NCBI GenBank assembly: GCA_023428695.1 | Contig: JAEYWY010000034.1 | Span: forward strand, 186,001 to 250,000 | DNA: 64,000 nucleotides | Reading direction: 5' to 3' | Origin: Bacteroidota bacterium | GTDB lineage: Bacteria > Bacteroidota > Bacteroidia > Cytophagales > Cyclobacteriaceae | In this document: positions 53,297-61,188 of the stretch, piece after piece | How positions within the stretch are numbered: position 1 is the stretch's first letter | Layout of the letters: every line of letters begins with the position of its first letter | The notes under the pieces: generated by a model | What the model was told of the DNA's origin: nothing | What the model saw: the letters and a program-made list of their open reading frames with translations, nothing else | The model's database searches: none | Translations under genes and position numbers: made by a program

Positions 53297-55384
53297 TTAT
53301 TGCTGTGCTTGTATGGCGGTAATGACTACAGTGTTAAAAATGTCAGCAACGGTACAGCCCCGGCTTAAATCATTGACGGGTTTATTTAATCCCTGCAACA
53401 TGGGGCCGATTGCAAGGGCGCCCGTCTCGCGCTGAACGGCCTTATACGTATTGTTACCGGTATTCAAATCCGGGAAGATGAGTACACTGGCCTGACCGGC
53501 AACTTCCGAATTCGGCAACTTCTTTTTCCCGACAGATGGATCTACGGCTGCATCGTACTGGATCGGTCCTTCAACCTTGAGGTCTGGACGGCGTTCGCGT
53601 ACGATCTCTGTGGCCTTGCGGACCTTTTCGACGTCTTCGCCCTCGCCGGAAGTTCCCGAAGAGTACGAGAGCATCGCCACTTTGGGCTCGATACCAAACA
53701 TCTTGCTCGTATCCGCTGAGGAAATTGCAATTTCTGCGAGTTGCTCCGACGTCGGATTTGGATTTACCGCACAATCACCAAATACTGAAACGCGGTTAGG
53801 CAGGCACATGAAGAATATTGAAGACACGGTCGAAAATCCAGGTTTTGTTTTGACGAACTGCAACGCAGGACGGATCGTGTGTTGTGTCGTGTGGGCTGCA
53901 CCGGAAACCATACCGTCAGCATGGCCTTTGTAAACCATCATGGTTCCGAAGTAGGAAACGTCGAGCATGAGGTCACGCGCCATTTCCGGGGAAACATTCT
54001 TGCTCTTGCGAAGTTCATAGAGTGTATTTACGTAATCCGCGTAATGTTCCGATGTACCAGGGTCGATAATACTGACCTTGTTGAGATCAAGATCGAGGTT
54101 GAGTCGCTTCAACGATGCTTGTATGTTTTCACGATGTCCCAGTATAGTAAGGTCGACGACGTTTTGTTTGATCAGTTCCGCGGCCGCGAGCAGGATACGA
54201 TCGTCGTCACCTTCGGGCAAAACAATGTGTTTCTTTTTTTCTTTAGCGCGCTTCACAATCTGGTACTGGAACATACGCGGTGTGATGCCGTGCGTTCTGA
54301 ATGTTACTATCTTCTTCTCCAGCGCGCGCACATCAACGAATTTGTCGAATGTGCTGATTGCAAGTGAAATCTTTTCCGTGTCGCCGGCGCTGATGCGCGA
54401 CTGCGTGTTAGCTACTTTCGTAACAGTCGCGAATGTACCGGTCTTGACTGAAACGATCGGAACCACCGTGTCAAGACCATCAATCAGATTTAGTATCGTC
54501 TGATCGGGGATCAGTCCGCCGGTGAGTACGATACCTGCAACCTTCTGATAGTTCTTCGAGATGTTTGCCTGTAGCGCACCAAGAATGATGTCGCCGCGGT
54601 CACCAGGTGTGACTATCAGTGTGTTTTTAGAAAGGCGCGAAAGGCAGTTGTGCAGTTGCATGGCGCCAACGATAGAGCTGTCCACATGGTTTGAAAGGAG
54701 GTGTTCACCAAAAAGGAGCTGACCACCAACGGATGCGAAGATCTCCTTCATGGTGGGGCTTGCCAGTTCGGTATCGGCCGGAATACAGGTGACGATCACT
54801 TCGCGGGGGAGTGCTTTTGTCAATGCCTCTCTGACTTCACCGGCTGCGTCGGGATCGATTCTGTTGGCGATTACTGTCAGCACGGGCACGCCATCTGTAT
54901 TGAAACTCCGCGTCGTTGACACGGCCACGTCTACAATTTCCTGGACAGTCTTGCCTTCACCTTTGAGAATTATTGCCGCGGGGATACCAAGATTTCTGGC
55001 AATGGTAATGTTGCCATCGTACTCCACGTTGGCGTTGCTGCCAATGAAGTCGGTGCCTTCCACAACAACAAAGTCGTGTGATTCCTGGAGGCGCTTAAAC
55101 CGATCGATGATTTTGTCAATCAGGTATGCTTCGTTGCCCGCATTGAGTTGACGAACTACCTCGTTTCCGGGAAAGACATACATATCGTCGTATTCAACCG
55201 GAAGCCGGAAGTGGCTCCTTATCAATTCAAGGCGTCCGTCACGCTGGCTGCCGTTGCCGCTGATAACGGGTTTGAAGTAAGCGATCTTCTCAGTCTTCGC
55301 TGAGAGTAAGTTGACCAGGCCAAGTGATATGATTGATTTTCCCGAGTATGGTTCGGTAGTGGTGAGGTAAACTGCGTTCGTCAT
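53297..55384 (-). CDS. pta: Phosphate acetyltransferase, long form
   Basis: 695 residues, the long form of Pta. An N-terminal P-loop-like dethiobiotin-synthase-type domain (about 1-210, YSGKSIISLGLVNLLSAK) and DRTGG-like domain (about 210-350) precede the C-terminal catalytic domain (about 360-695, KKKHIVLPEGDDDRILLAA, and SYSSGTSGEGEDVEKVR). It exchanges CoA of acetyl-CoA with phosphate. It lies 12 bases before ackA and shares its transcript. Confidence 0.96.
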   Translation of the reverse strand: MTNAVYLTTTEPYSGKSIISLGLVNLLSAKTEKIAYFKPVISGNGSQRDGRLELIRSHFRLPVEYDDMYVFPGNEVVRQLNAGNEAYLIDKIIDRFKRLQESHDFVVVEGTDFIGSNANVEYDGNITIARNLGIPAAIILKGEGKTVQEIVDVAVSTTRSFNTDGVPVLTVIANRIDPDAAGEVREALTKALPREVIVTCIPADTELASPTMKEIFASVGGQLLFGEHLLSNHVDSSIVGAMQLHNCLSRLSKNTLIVTPGDRGDIILGALQANISKNYQKVAGIVLTGGLIPDQTILNLIDGLDTVVPIVSVKTGTFATVTKVANTQSRISAGDTEKISLAISTFDKFVDVRALEKKIVTFRTHGITPRMFQYQIVKRAKEKKKHIVLPEGDDDRILLAAAELIKQNVVDLTILGHRENIQASLKRLNLDLDLNKVSIIDPGTSEHYADYVNTLYELRKSKNVSPEMARDLMLDVSYFGTMMVYKGHADGMVSGAAHTTQHTIRPALQFVKTKPGFSTVSSIFFMCLPNRVSVFGDCAVNPNPTSEQLAEIAISSADTSKMFGIEPKVAMLSYSSGTSGEGEDVEKVRKATEIVRERRPDLKVEGPIQYDAAVDPSVGKKKLPNSEVAGQASVLIFPDLNTGNNTYKAVQRETGALAIGPMLQGLNKPVNDLSRGCTVADIFNTVVITAIQAQQ

Positions 55385-56032
55385 TGCTCAAACTTATTAG
55401 CTGGTCCTGCAAGATACAAGGTTATGTACGCCGGACGTGCACGCGAAAGTCTGCATCACGCGAAAACATCATATTGATAAAAGTCAACGTCTGTGCTGAT
55501 CTTTTGCACACTCGCTCAGAGTGAATTCAAAAGGAGAGCTAATGTGTGACAGCAGGAAACGGCTTCACGTTTCCATCGGTTCAGGGACTGGAAAAGGATC
55601 CTAATGCTGTTCTTACACGAAAGGGATTACTTAATTGAAAATCAGAAAGTTAACCTAAGAAAGAAAGGTATGTCAGGCGCGGCCGGGAGGCAACGCACGT
55701 ATAGTTAATGCAAGGCAACGGTCAGAACTGCGTGAGCTGCATCAGCATGAGGACCAGGCTATAAATGGTCCGCCTGTTCTTGTAAATACCCGGATGCGTT
55801 GCCTTGGATTTTTCGATCCATGAGGCCCCCTTAACCAGGAGGGTCGTCAGGACCACCGTTACAATCAGCGTGAGCCAGAACATAAAAAGGATTTAGGTGC
55901 GGTTTCAATATCAGCAACGAAAGCCTAAATTCTAAGCACCACCGTTTGCAGGGGCGACAATCCGTCGAAATCTCCGGTGAATGAACTCTGAAGATTTTTG
56001 GCTAACTTTTTCAGGCAAACATCCGTGCGGCC
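55385..56032. other. Intergenic region, 648 bases
   Basis: Between pta (minus) and the DHp-only membrane gene (plus). It holds the small open frame at 55722-55883. No tRNA, repeat family or terminator is visible in the rest. Confidence 0.4.
55722..55883 (-). CDS. Small membrane protein, 53 residues
   Basis: ATG 55883 to TGA 55722-55724. An N-terminal hydrophobic helix (MFWLTLIVTVVLTTLLV) is followed by a basic loop (KSKATHPGIYKNRRT) and a second hydrophobic segment (IYSLVLMLMQLTQF). Composition and helix pattern are coding-like. No clear promoter or family support; it is inference from composition. Confidence 0.45.
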   Translation of the reverse strand: MFWLTLIVTVVLTTLLVKGASWIEKSKATHPGIYKNRRTIYSLVLMLMQLTQF

Positions 56033-57028
56033 ATGATCCAGCGTTTCGAATCTCTGATGCGATCCGGTATCCAAACCGTTGAGGACTACCAAAAGAAGCG
56101 TAGTATCCTGATTTTGAACTATATATGTGGGGTTATCGCAATTCTTAATCTGGCCGTATTCTTCTTGCGGACGTTTTATTTCGAAATCCCGGCGTTCGAC
56201 GTGCTTGCAGGTACGCTGGTCATTTTAGTGCCAATCCTCCTGAACCAGTTCGGCTGGATCAACATAAGCCGGGTGTATTTCTGCTATCTGGGACCGACAT
56301 ACCTGATCTTTTTGCTTCCAGATCTTGTAAGAGCCGGTGATCACAGTCTGTTTGACGGCTTCAGGATTTACATTCTCGCGTTGAGTATCGTACCCTATCT
56401 GATCTTTACACGTTCCGAATGGCCGATGCTGATACTCGGTGTGTTGCCGACGTTTCTGTCTGTTGTTCTGTTTCCTCAGGTGATCAGGTTGTTGGCAGGT
56501 GATGTTCTTCCTGACGACGCGGGTGATTACAACCTCATGTATATGCGCACAATCGTGGGATACCTGATCATAGGAGCGGGCTCGTTTATTTTCAATTCAA
56601 TCATAACTGTCAGTGACGCGCGGATGAGACAATTGATTCAATTGCTCAAGGAAAAGAATAACCAGATTGCTACCAAGAACACGGAGCTTGAAGACAAGCG
56701 TTACAAGCTTTCAGAACTCAACGCCCACCTTGAAGATATGGTCGACAGGAAGACGAGCGATATTCGCCGGCAAAACGAGGTGCTGATGCGGTACGCGTAC
56801 ACTAACGCTCATAAAGTTCGTGGACCGCTCGCGCGTATCCTGGGATTGATCACGCTGTCGCGGATGGAAAACTCGCCGGGATATTTGTGGATTTTCAGGC
56901 AGGTGGAGCAGGAGGCGGTTACAATGGACCGGATCGTCGGGGAGATATCAAATGATCTTCATGTCGCGTCTGAGGAAGCCGGCGAGCCTGGAGGAGTAAT
57001 CAAGAAGGCCGAAAATGTACCTGAATAA
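56033..57028 (+). CDS. Membrane protein with histidine-kinase dimerisation domain but no catalytic domain
   Basis: 331 residues: about six membrane helices (to residue 192), a coiled coil (about 195-248), then a HisKA-type helix with an H-box HKVRGPLARILGL, in which His260 aligns with the phosphorylated His of kinases such as its neighbour (SHNLRAPVARLLGL). The chain ends 71 residues after the His, without the HATPase domain. The next 117 bases hold no room for one, so this is not a frameshifted kinase. It could be a phosphotransfer or decoy partner of the TPR histidine kinase just downstream. Confidence 0.8.
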   Translation: MIQRFESLMRSGIQTVEDYQKKRSILILNYICGVIAILNLAVFFLRTFYFEIPAFDVLAGTLVILVPILLNQFGWINISRVYFCYLGPTYLIFLLPDLVRAGDHSLFDGFRIYILALSIVPYLIFTRSEWPMLILGVLPTFLSVVLFPQVIRLLAGDVLPDDAGDYNLMYMRTIVGYLIIGAGSFIFNSIITVSDARMRQLIQLLKEKNNQIATKNTELEDKRYKLSELNAHLEDMVDRKTSDIRRQNEVLMRYAYTNAHKVRGPLARILGLITLSRMENSPGYLWIFRQVEQEAVTMDRIVGEISNDLHVASEEAGEPGGVIKKAENVPE

Positions 57029-57104
57029 GGATATTCAACGGGAAATTCAACGAATAACTCACTAAAGTACAGGAAGTAAGGTGGGCTACCATAATCCTGT
57101 TTTT

Positions 57105-57112
57105 TAACTTTG
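57105..57112 (+). promoter_or_regulatory. -7 element TAACTTTG of the TPR kinase gene
   Basis: Perfect TAnnTTTG match, 33 bases before the ATG at 57146. The -33 region has no clear TTTG. It suggests that the kinase can be transcribed apart from the preceding gene. Confidence 0.4.
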
Positions 57113-57145
57113 TGCATAAGTTAACTTAGGGCAGTGCCGAGTACG

Positions 57146-59875
57146 ATGACCCCATTCCGGATTTACATTCTTGTTGCCTTTCTCGCGGTGTCGTCGGGCG
57201 TCTTCGGTCAGATAAAAACCGTCAGAGAAAAGGAGAAGAGCCTTGCCGGCAGAACGGGCTTCGAGCGTATAGACCTGCTCAATGAACTTGCCTACGCCTA
57301 CATCACCGAAGACAGTGTTAAAGTTCTCCAGTACTGCTCGGAAGCAATCCAACTAAGTCGGGATCTGGGATACCTGAATGGCGAGGCGCAGGCAACCATT
57401 TATCGCGGCGTCCACCGATATCTTTCGGGTCAATTCAAAGGCGCTCACGACGATTTGCATGCTGGTATTCAACTCGCACGCAAAGCAGGGAATGAGGCCC
57501 TTGTGGGATATGCGTACCTCCAACTCGGGAATTGCAGTCTTGAAGAAGTGCAGGAAGATTCTGCGCTGTTCTATCTCCGAAAAAGCCACTCCATACTTCA
57601 AAACAGTTCCGATTCGGTAACGCTCTCAAAGTTGTATCGGAACATGGCCGCGGTCCACGGCCAGCGCTACCAACCCGACTCCCAGCAATACTATCTCGAC
57701 AAGTCGATACATATCCGGCGAGCAATAGGCAATCAGGGACTATTGGCTGAGGCACTTGCACTCAAGGCGAACATCGCAGTGCGCCATGGCGATTACATCG
57801 TCGCTGAATCAATACTCCGCGAGGCACGCCAGCATGCAGAGACCGGAACGATTGATGGCGAGACTGTAAATGATATCAAGCACTTGTCAGCCCTCCTGAA
57901 TTTTCACCAGGGAAGGTTCGACGAAGGTCTGGCGCTTTTTGATTCGGCACGGAGTTACTACTTCTCCAAAGGTCTCCTGCGAAAGTATGTCACCCTAATG
58001 ATCGACATGGGCCGATTGTTTCGCGAGCGGGGTCGCTACGAACTCGCGTTGAACAATCTTTACGAAGCGCTCAAGTTAAGCAAGCTCAAAGATTTCGAAG
58101 TCGAGGCGATGATCATCCGCAACGAAATAGGCTGGGTGAATTTTCACCTGGGCGATTTGCAGCAGGCGCTCACAATGAGCACGGAAGTGATTGATTCCGA
58201 CAGCAAGAAACTCATGCTGCAGGTGGAAGCAGACGCACTGATGCTGCGAGGCGTTGTTCAGATTCAGCTGAAAATGTTTGCCCTTGCAAGGAGGGATCTA
58301 AATAGGGTGATGGCAATTCACCAGCGACTCGACAACAGAAGAGGAATCAGTGAGGCCTTCCTGAATCTGGGCATGCTGGAACAACGACGCGGAAATCTCC
58401 AGGAATCGATTCGTCTGTTTGAACAAAGCATTCAATTGGCATCATCCATTTCAGAGAATGCCATGCAGGCGTGGTCTTACTGGGGAATGGCGGAAGCTCA
58501 CATGGAACTTGGCGACCAGACGAAGGCCACAGCTTTTCTTGATCGCTCGTTGCATTTTGCGCATCTGATCGGTGCCCACGAGATCCGGATGAAGAATTAC
58601 AACTCGCGGCGCGACCTCCTTGCCACACAACGCCGATACGAGGAAGCGCTTCATTATGCAACCCTTGCAGGACAACTTCGGGACTCGATCCATCGGTCGG
58701 ACCTTTCACGACGCTTTGCCGATCTCGAGAAGATTGCGGAGATCGAAATTCGGGACCGTAACATCCAGTTGCTTGAAAAGGAACGCCAGCTTGCGACGGA
58801 TCAACTGCAGATACAGAATGCAAAGCTGAGGCAACAATACGTCTTGCTTGTGGCAGGTTGTGTTGCGCTCATCCTTGTTGGTGTGCTGGCGGTGGTGTAT
58901 TACAGATTTTATTCGCGTATTAAAGTACTCAACGTGGCCGTCACCGAGAAGAACAGCCAGATTCAGGCACAGGCTGATCGTCTGCACGATGTTAACGCAG
59001 AGTTGAAACAACTTTATCAGGAAGTATCCGAACAAAAAGAAAAGATTCAACTCCAGGCAGATGAACTCGCGCAAAGCAATGAGAACATGAGCGAGATCAA
59101 TCGGACGCTGGAGAAGATCGTTGCCGAGAAGACACTCGAGGTTCGAAAGACGAACGATGAACTGATCAAACACAACACCGAGTTACTGCAATTCTCATAT
59201 ACGGTGTCGCACAACCTTCGTGCGCCTGTGGCGCGTTTACTTGGTCTCGCGGGCCTTGCACAGGTTGAATCCGATATCAAACAGGCAAAACAGTGGATCA
59301 ATCTCATTCACACCACGGCATCTGACCTCGACCTCATTATCAAAGACTTAAGTGATCTTCTTGACTTGCGCAACACCCCGCACCAGGTTCGCGAACTGGT
59401 CAACCTTGAAGAGGAGTGGACCAGAAGCAAGAACCTGTTGCAGGATGGGCTTACCGGTGGGGAACAGATTATCACCAACTTCGAAGTAACCGAACTTGAT
59501 ACGGTCCGGCCGATTATTCAGAGCATCTTTTATAATCTTCTCAGCAATGCCATGAAGTTCCGTTCACCGGATCGTACACTGCGTGTCGTTGCTTCAAGCC
59601 GTATTGGAAACCGTAATGCGGTACTCGAAGTAGTTGACAACGGACTTGGCTTCAACACGGATCAACACGGTTCGCAATTGTTCCGCCTTTACAAGCGCTT
59701 CCATACGCACGTTGCCGGCAGGGGTCTTGGACTTTATCTGATCAAGTCACAACTCGAAGTCCTTCACGGTTCCATCGAGGTCGAATCCCAACCGGGAAAA
59801 GGTTCATGCTTCCGGGTGGTTCTTCCGCTCGAAGTCGAAGAGGTGATGGTAAAGGCATCCCTTCCCATTGAATAG
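57146..59875 (+). CDS. TPR-containing sensor histidine kinase
   Basis: 909 residues from the ATG at 57146 (a GTG at 57134 is in frame). A signal peptide (1-22, ending SGVFGQ) puts about ten tetratricopeptide repeats (about 35-540) in the periplasm. A membrane helix (about 565-588), a coiled coil (595-675), a HisKA domain with H-box YTVSHNLRAPVARLLGL (His near 685) and a HATPase domain (NLLSNAMKF, EVVDNGLGFN, GRGLGLYLIKSQLEVLHGSI) follow. It ends without a receiver domain. It lies 117 bases behind the DHp-only gene, which it may cooperate with. Confidence 0.92.
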   Translation: MTPFRIYILVAFLAVSSGVFGQIKTVREKEKSLAGRTGFERIDLLNELAYAYITEDSVKVLQYCSEAIQLSRDLGYLNGEAQATIYRGVHRYLSGQFKGAHDDLHAGIQLARKAGNEALVGYAYLQLGNCSLEEVQEDSALFYLRKSHSILQNSSDSVTLSKLYRNMAAVHGQRYQPDSQQYYLDKSIHIRRAIGNQGLLAEALALKANIAVRHGDYIVAESILREARQHAETGTIDGETVNDIKHLSALLNFHQGRFDEGLALFDSARSYYFSKGLLRKYVTLMIDMGRLFRERGRYELALNNLYEALKLSKLKDFEVEAMIIRNEIGWVNFHLGDLQQALTMSTEVIDSDSKKLMLQVEADALMLRGVVQIQLKMFALARRDLNRVMAIHQRLDNRRGISEAFLNLGMLEQRRGNLQESIRLFEQSIQLASSISENAMQAWSYWGMAEAHMELGDQTKATAFLDRSLHFAHLIGAHEIRMKNYNSRRDLLATQRRYEEALHYATLAGQLRDSIHRSDLSRRFADLEKIAEIEIRDRNIQLLEKERQLATDQLQIQNAKLRQQYVLLVAGCVALILVGVLAVVYYRFYSRIKVLNVAVTEKNSQIQAQADRLHDVNAELKQLYQEVSEQKEKIQLQADELAQSNENMSEINRTLEKIVAEKTLEVRKTNDELIKHNTELLQFSYTVSHNLRAPVARLLGLAGLAQVESDIKQAKQWINLIHTTASDLDLIIKDLSDLLDLRNTPHQVRELVNLEEEWTRSKNLLQDGLTGGEQIITNFEVTELDTVRPIIQSIFYNLLSNAMKFRSPDRTLRVVASSRIGNRNAVLEVVDNGLGFNTDQHGSQLFRLYKRFHTHVAGRGLGLYLIKSQLEVLHGSIEVESQPGKGSCFRVVLPLEVEEVMVKASLPIE

Positions 59876-59924
59876 TTCATGTAATTCTCTTGATCAGCGT
59901 TGCCACGATTTACCTTCGCACTGA

Positions 59925-61019
59925 TTACTTGATCGTAACAGTTCCAATGGGGGTATTTTCTCCGCAGTGATCCTTCAGGAATATGCTGTAAGTACAATCG
60001 ACCGATTGAATTGCTGTCGGGATTGAGAACTTGATCGTTTCCGGGCTGGGCACGATCCCAAATTCCTGTGGAGATCCACAACCCGCCGGATTGGTGGGTG
60101 ATATTATTCCAGCCTGGAACGTCATATATGAGCCTTTAATCTCCCAAACTACAGTTTCGTTGTTGGTCTTTGACACAGTCGTCTTACAGTCAGTACATGC
60201 AAACGTCGGTTGTCTGAGTTTAGCAATATAGAGTTCCCGGTTCACCTCCTGGTCTGATCCGTCAAAGTAGAATCTGAAAGTTGCCTTTCGCGCATTGGCA
60301 TAGCCATCTGTTCCCATAGGGCATGACATATCACTAAATATTTCAGGAAGAAGAATGAATGCCGCTCCGTATTCGAGTAAGATTGATCTGAACTTGAATG
60401 GAACAATTATGCCATTGACGGATAGCCTTAGTTTCTCATACCACGGAGATGCTTTTTGATGAAGTCCGAGTATTCCGGCACTGAGCAACACAGAGTCGCC
60501 GAGGGTATGGTAATTCGGGTCGCCGAAACCGCCGTAGTGATACCTGAACTTTCCGATATAAGGAAGGCCGGTGAATTTTATTCCTGTCAGCGTTCCTTTT
60601 TTCCCGTTTACCGTTACTTCAATGTCTACGGTTGAGGGCCCGCATGACGGATCGCCAAAACTATTGTAAGCAAAGGGTATCCGCACCTCCAGTTGTGTTG
60701 CTGAAGCGGAGACGATTTGAAGATCCCCACCGTCGGAGGTATAATTGAGACTGCACGATGTGGGGGTCACATTGACGAACTTCACCAGGTTTTCAGATTT
60801 GGTAGTACTGAATCCTTCGCCCTTGATGGTGATTGTTTCACCCCATATTTGCCACATAGTCGCCTCGGTCAACGTCAATGTTCCACCTGTTATGGGTCCA
60901 GGTCCGGGACCCGGGCCTGGATTCGGCGAAGGATCGGTATCGGCACTGTCAGAGCAGGCTGCAATGAGGGCAATTAATACAAAGCCTGGCCGGAGAAAAA
61001 CAAACCTCAGATGCTTCAT
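59925..61019 (-). CDS. Predicted surface lipoprotein with IPT/TIG-like domain
   Basis: 364 residues. A lipoprotein signal ends in the lipobox IAAC (Cys near 22) and is followed by an acidic/Pro-Gly linker (DPSPNPGPGPGPGPITGG). An IPT/TIG-like beta-sandwich follows (about 48-150, MWQIWGETITIKGEGFSTTK), and then two further beta-rich segments. Cysteines in pairs (for example TSCSLN, CTDCKTT) suit an exported disulfide-bonded protein. It lies between and divergent from the TPR hybrid kinase. Its ligand is unknown. Confidence 0.8.
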   Translation of the reverse strand: MKHLRFVFLRPGFVLIALIAACSDSADTDPSPNPGPGPGPGPITGGTLTLTEATMWQIWGETITIKGEGFSTTKSENLVKFVNVTPTSCSLNYTSDGGDLQIVSASATQLEVRIPFAYNSFGDPSCGPSTVDIEVTVNGKKGTLTGIKFTGLPYIGKFRYHYGGFGDPNYHTLGDSVLLSAGILGLHQKASPWYEKLRLSVNGIIVPFKFRSILLEYGAAFILLPEIFSDMSCPMGTDGYANARKATFRFYFDGSDQEVNRELYIAKLRQPTFACTDCKTTVSKTNNETVVWEIKGSYMTFQAGIISPTNPAGCGSPQEFGIVPSPETIKFSIPTAIQSVDCTYSIFLKDHCGENTPIGTVTIK

Positions 61020-61188
61020 AATACTGTGTTTTTTTGATGATAAGGTAGACTTGAGTGTATCCCGTTGGCTATCGATTTCTTATCAGATCGTGTTGTTTTC
61101 GTAACACATGAATGCAAATGCGCATTTTCGGCGATGATTTCGTCAAATCCGGAAGCGGAATTGTATATTTCGATAAGACCTCTCCGTC

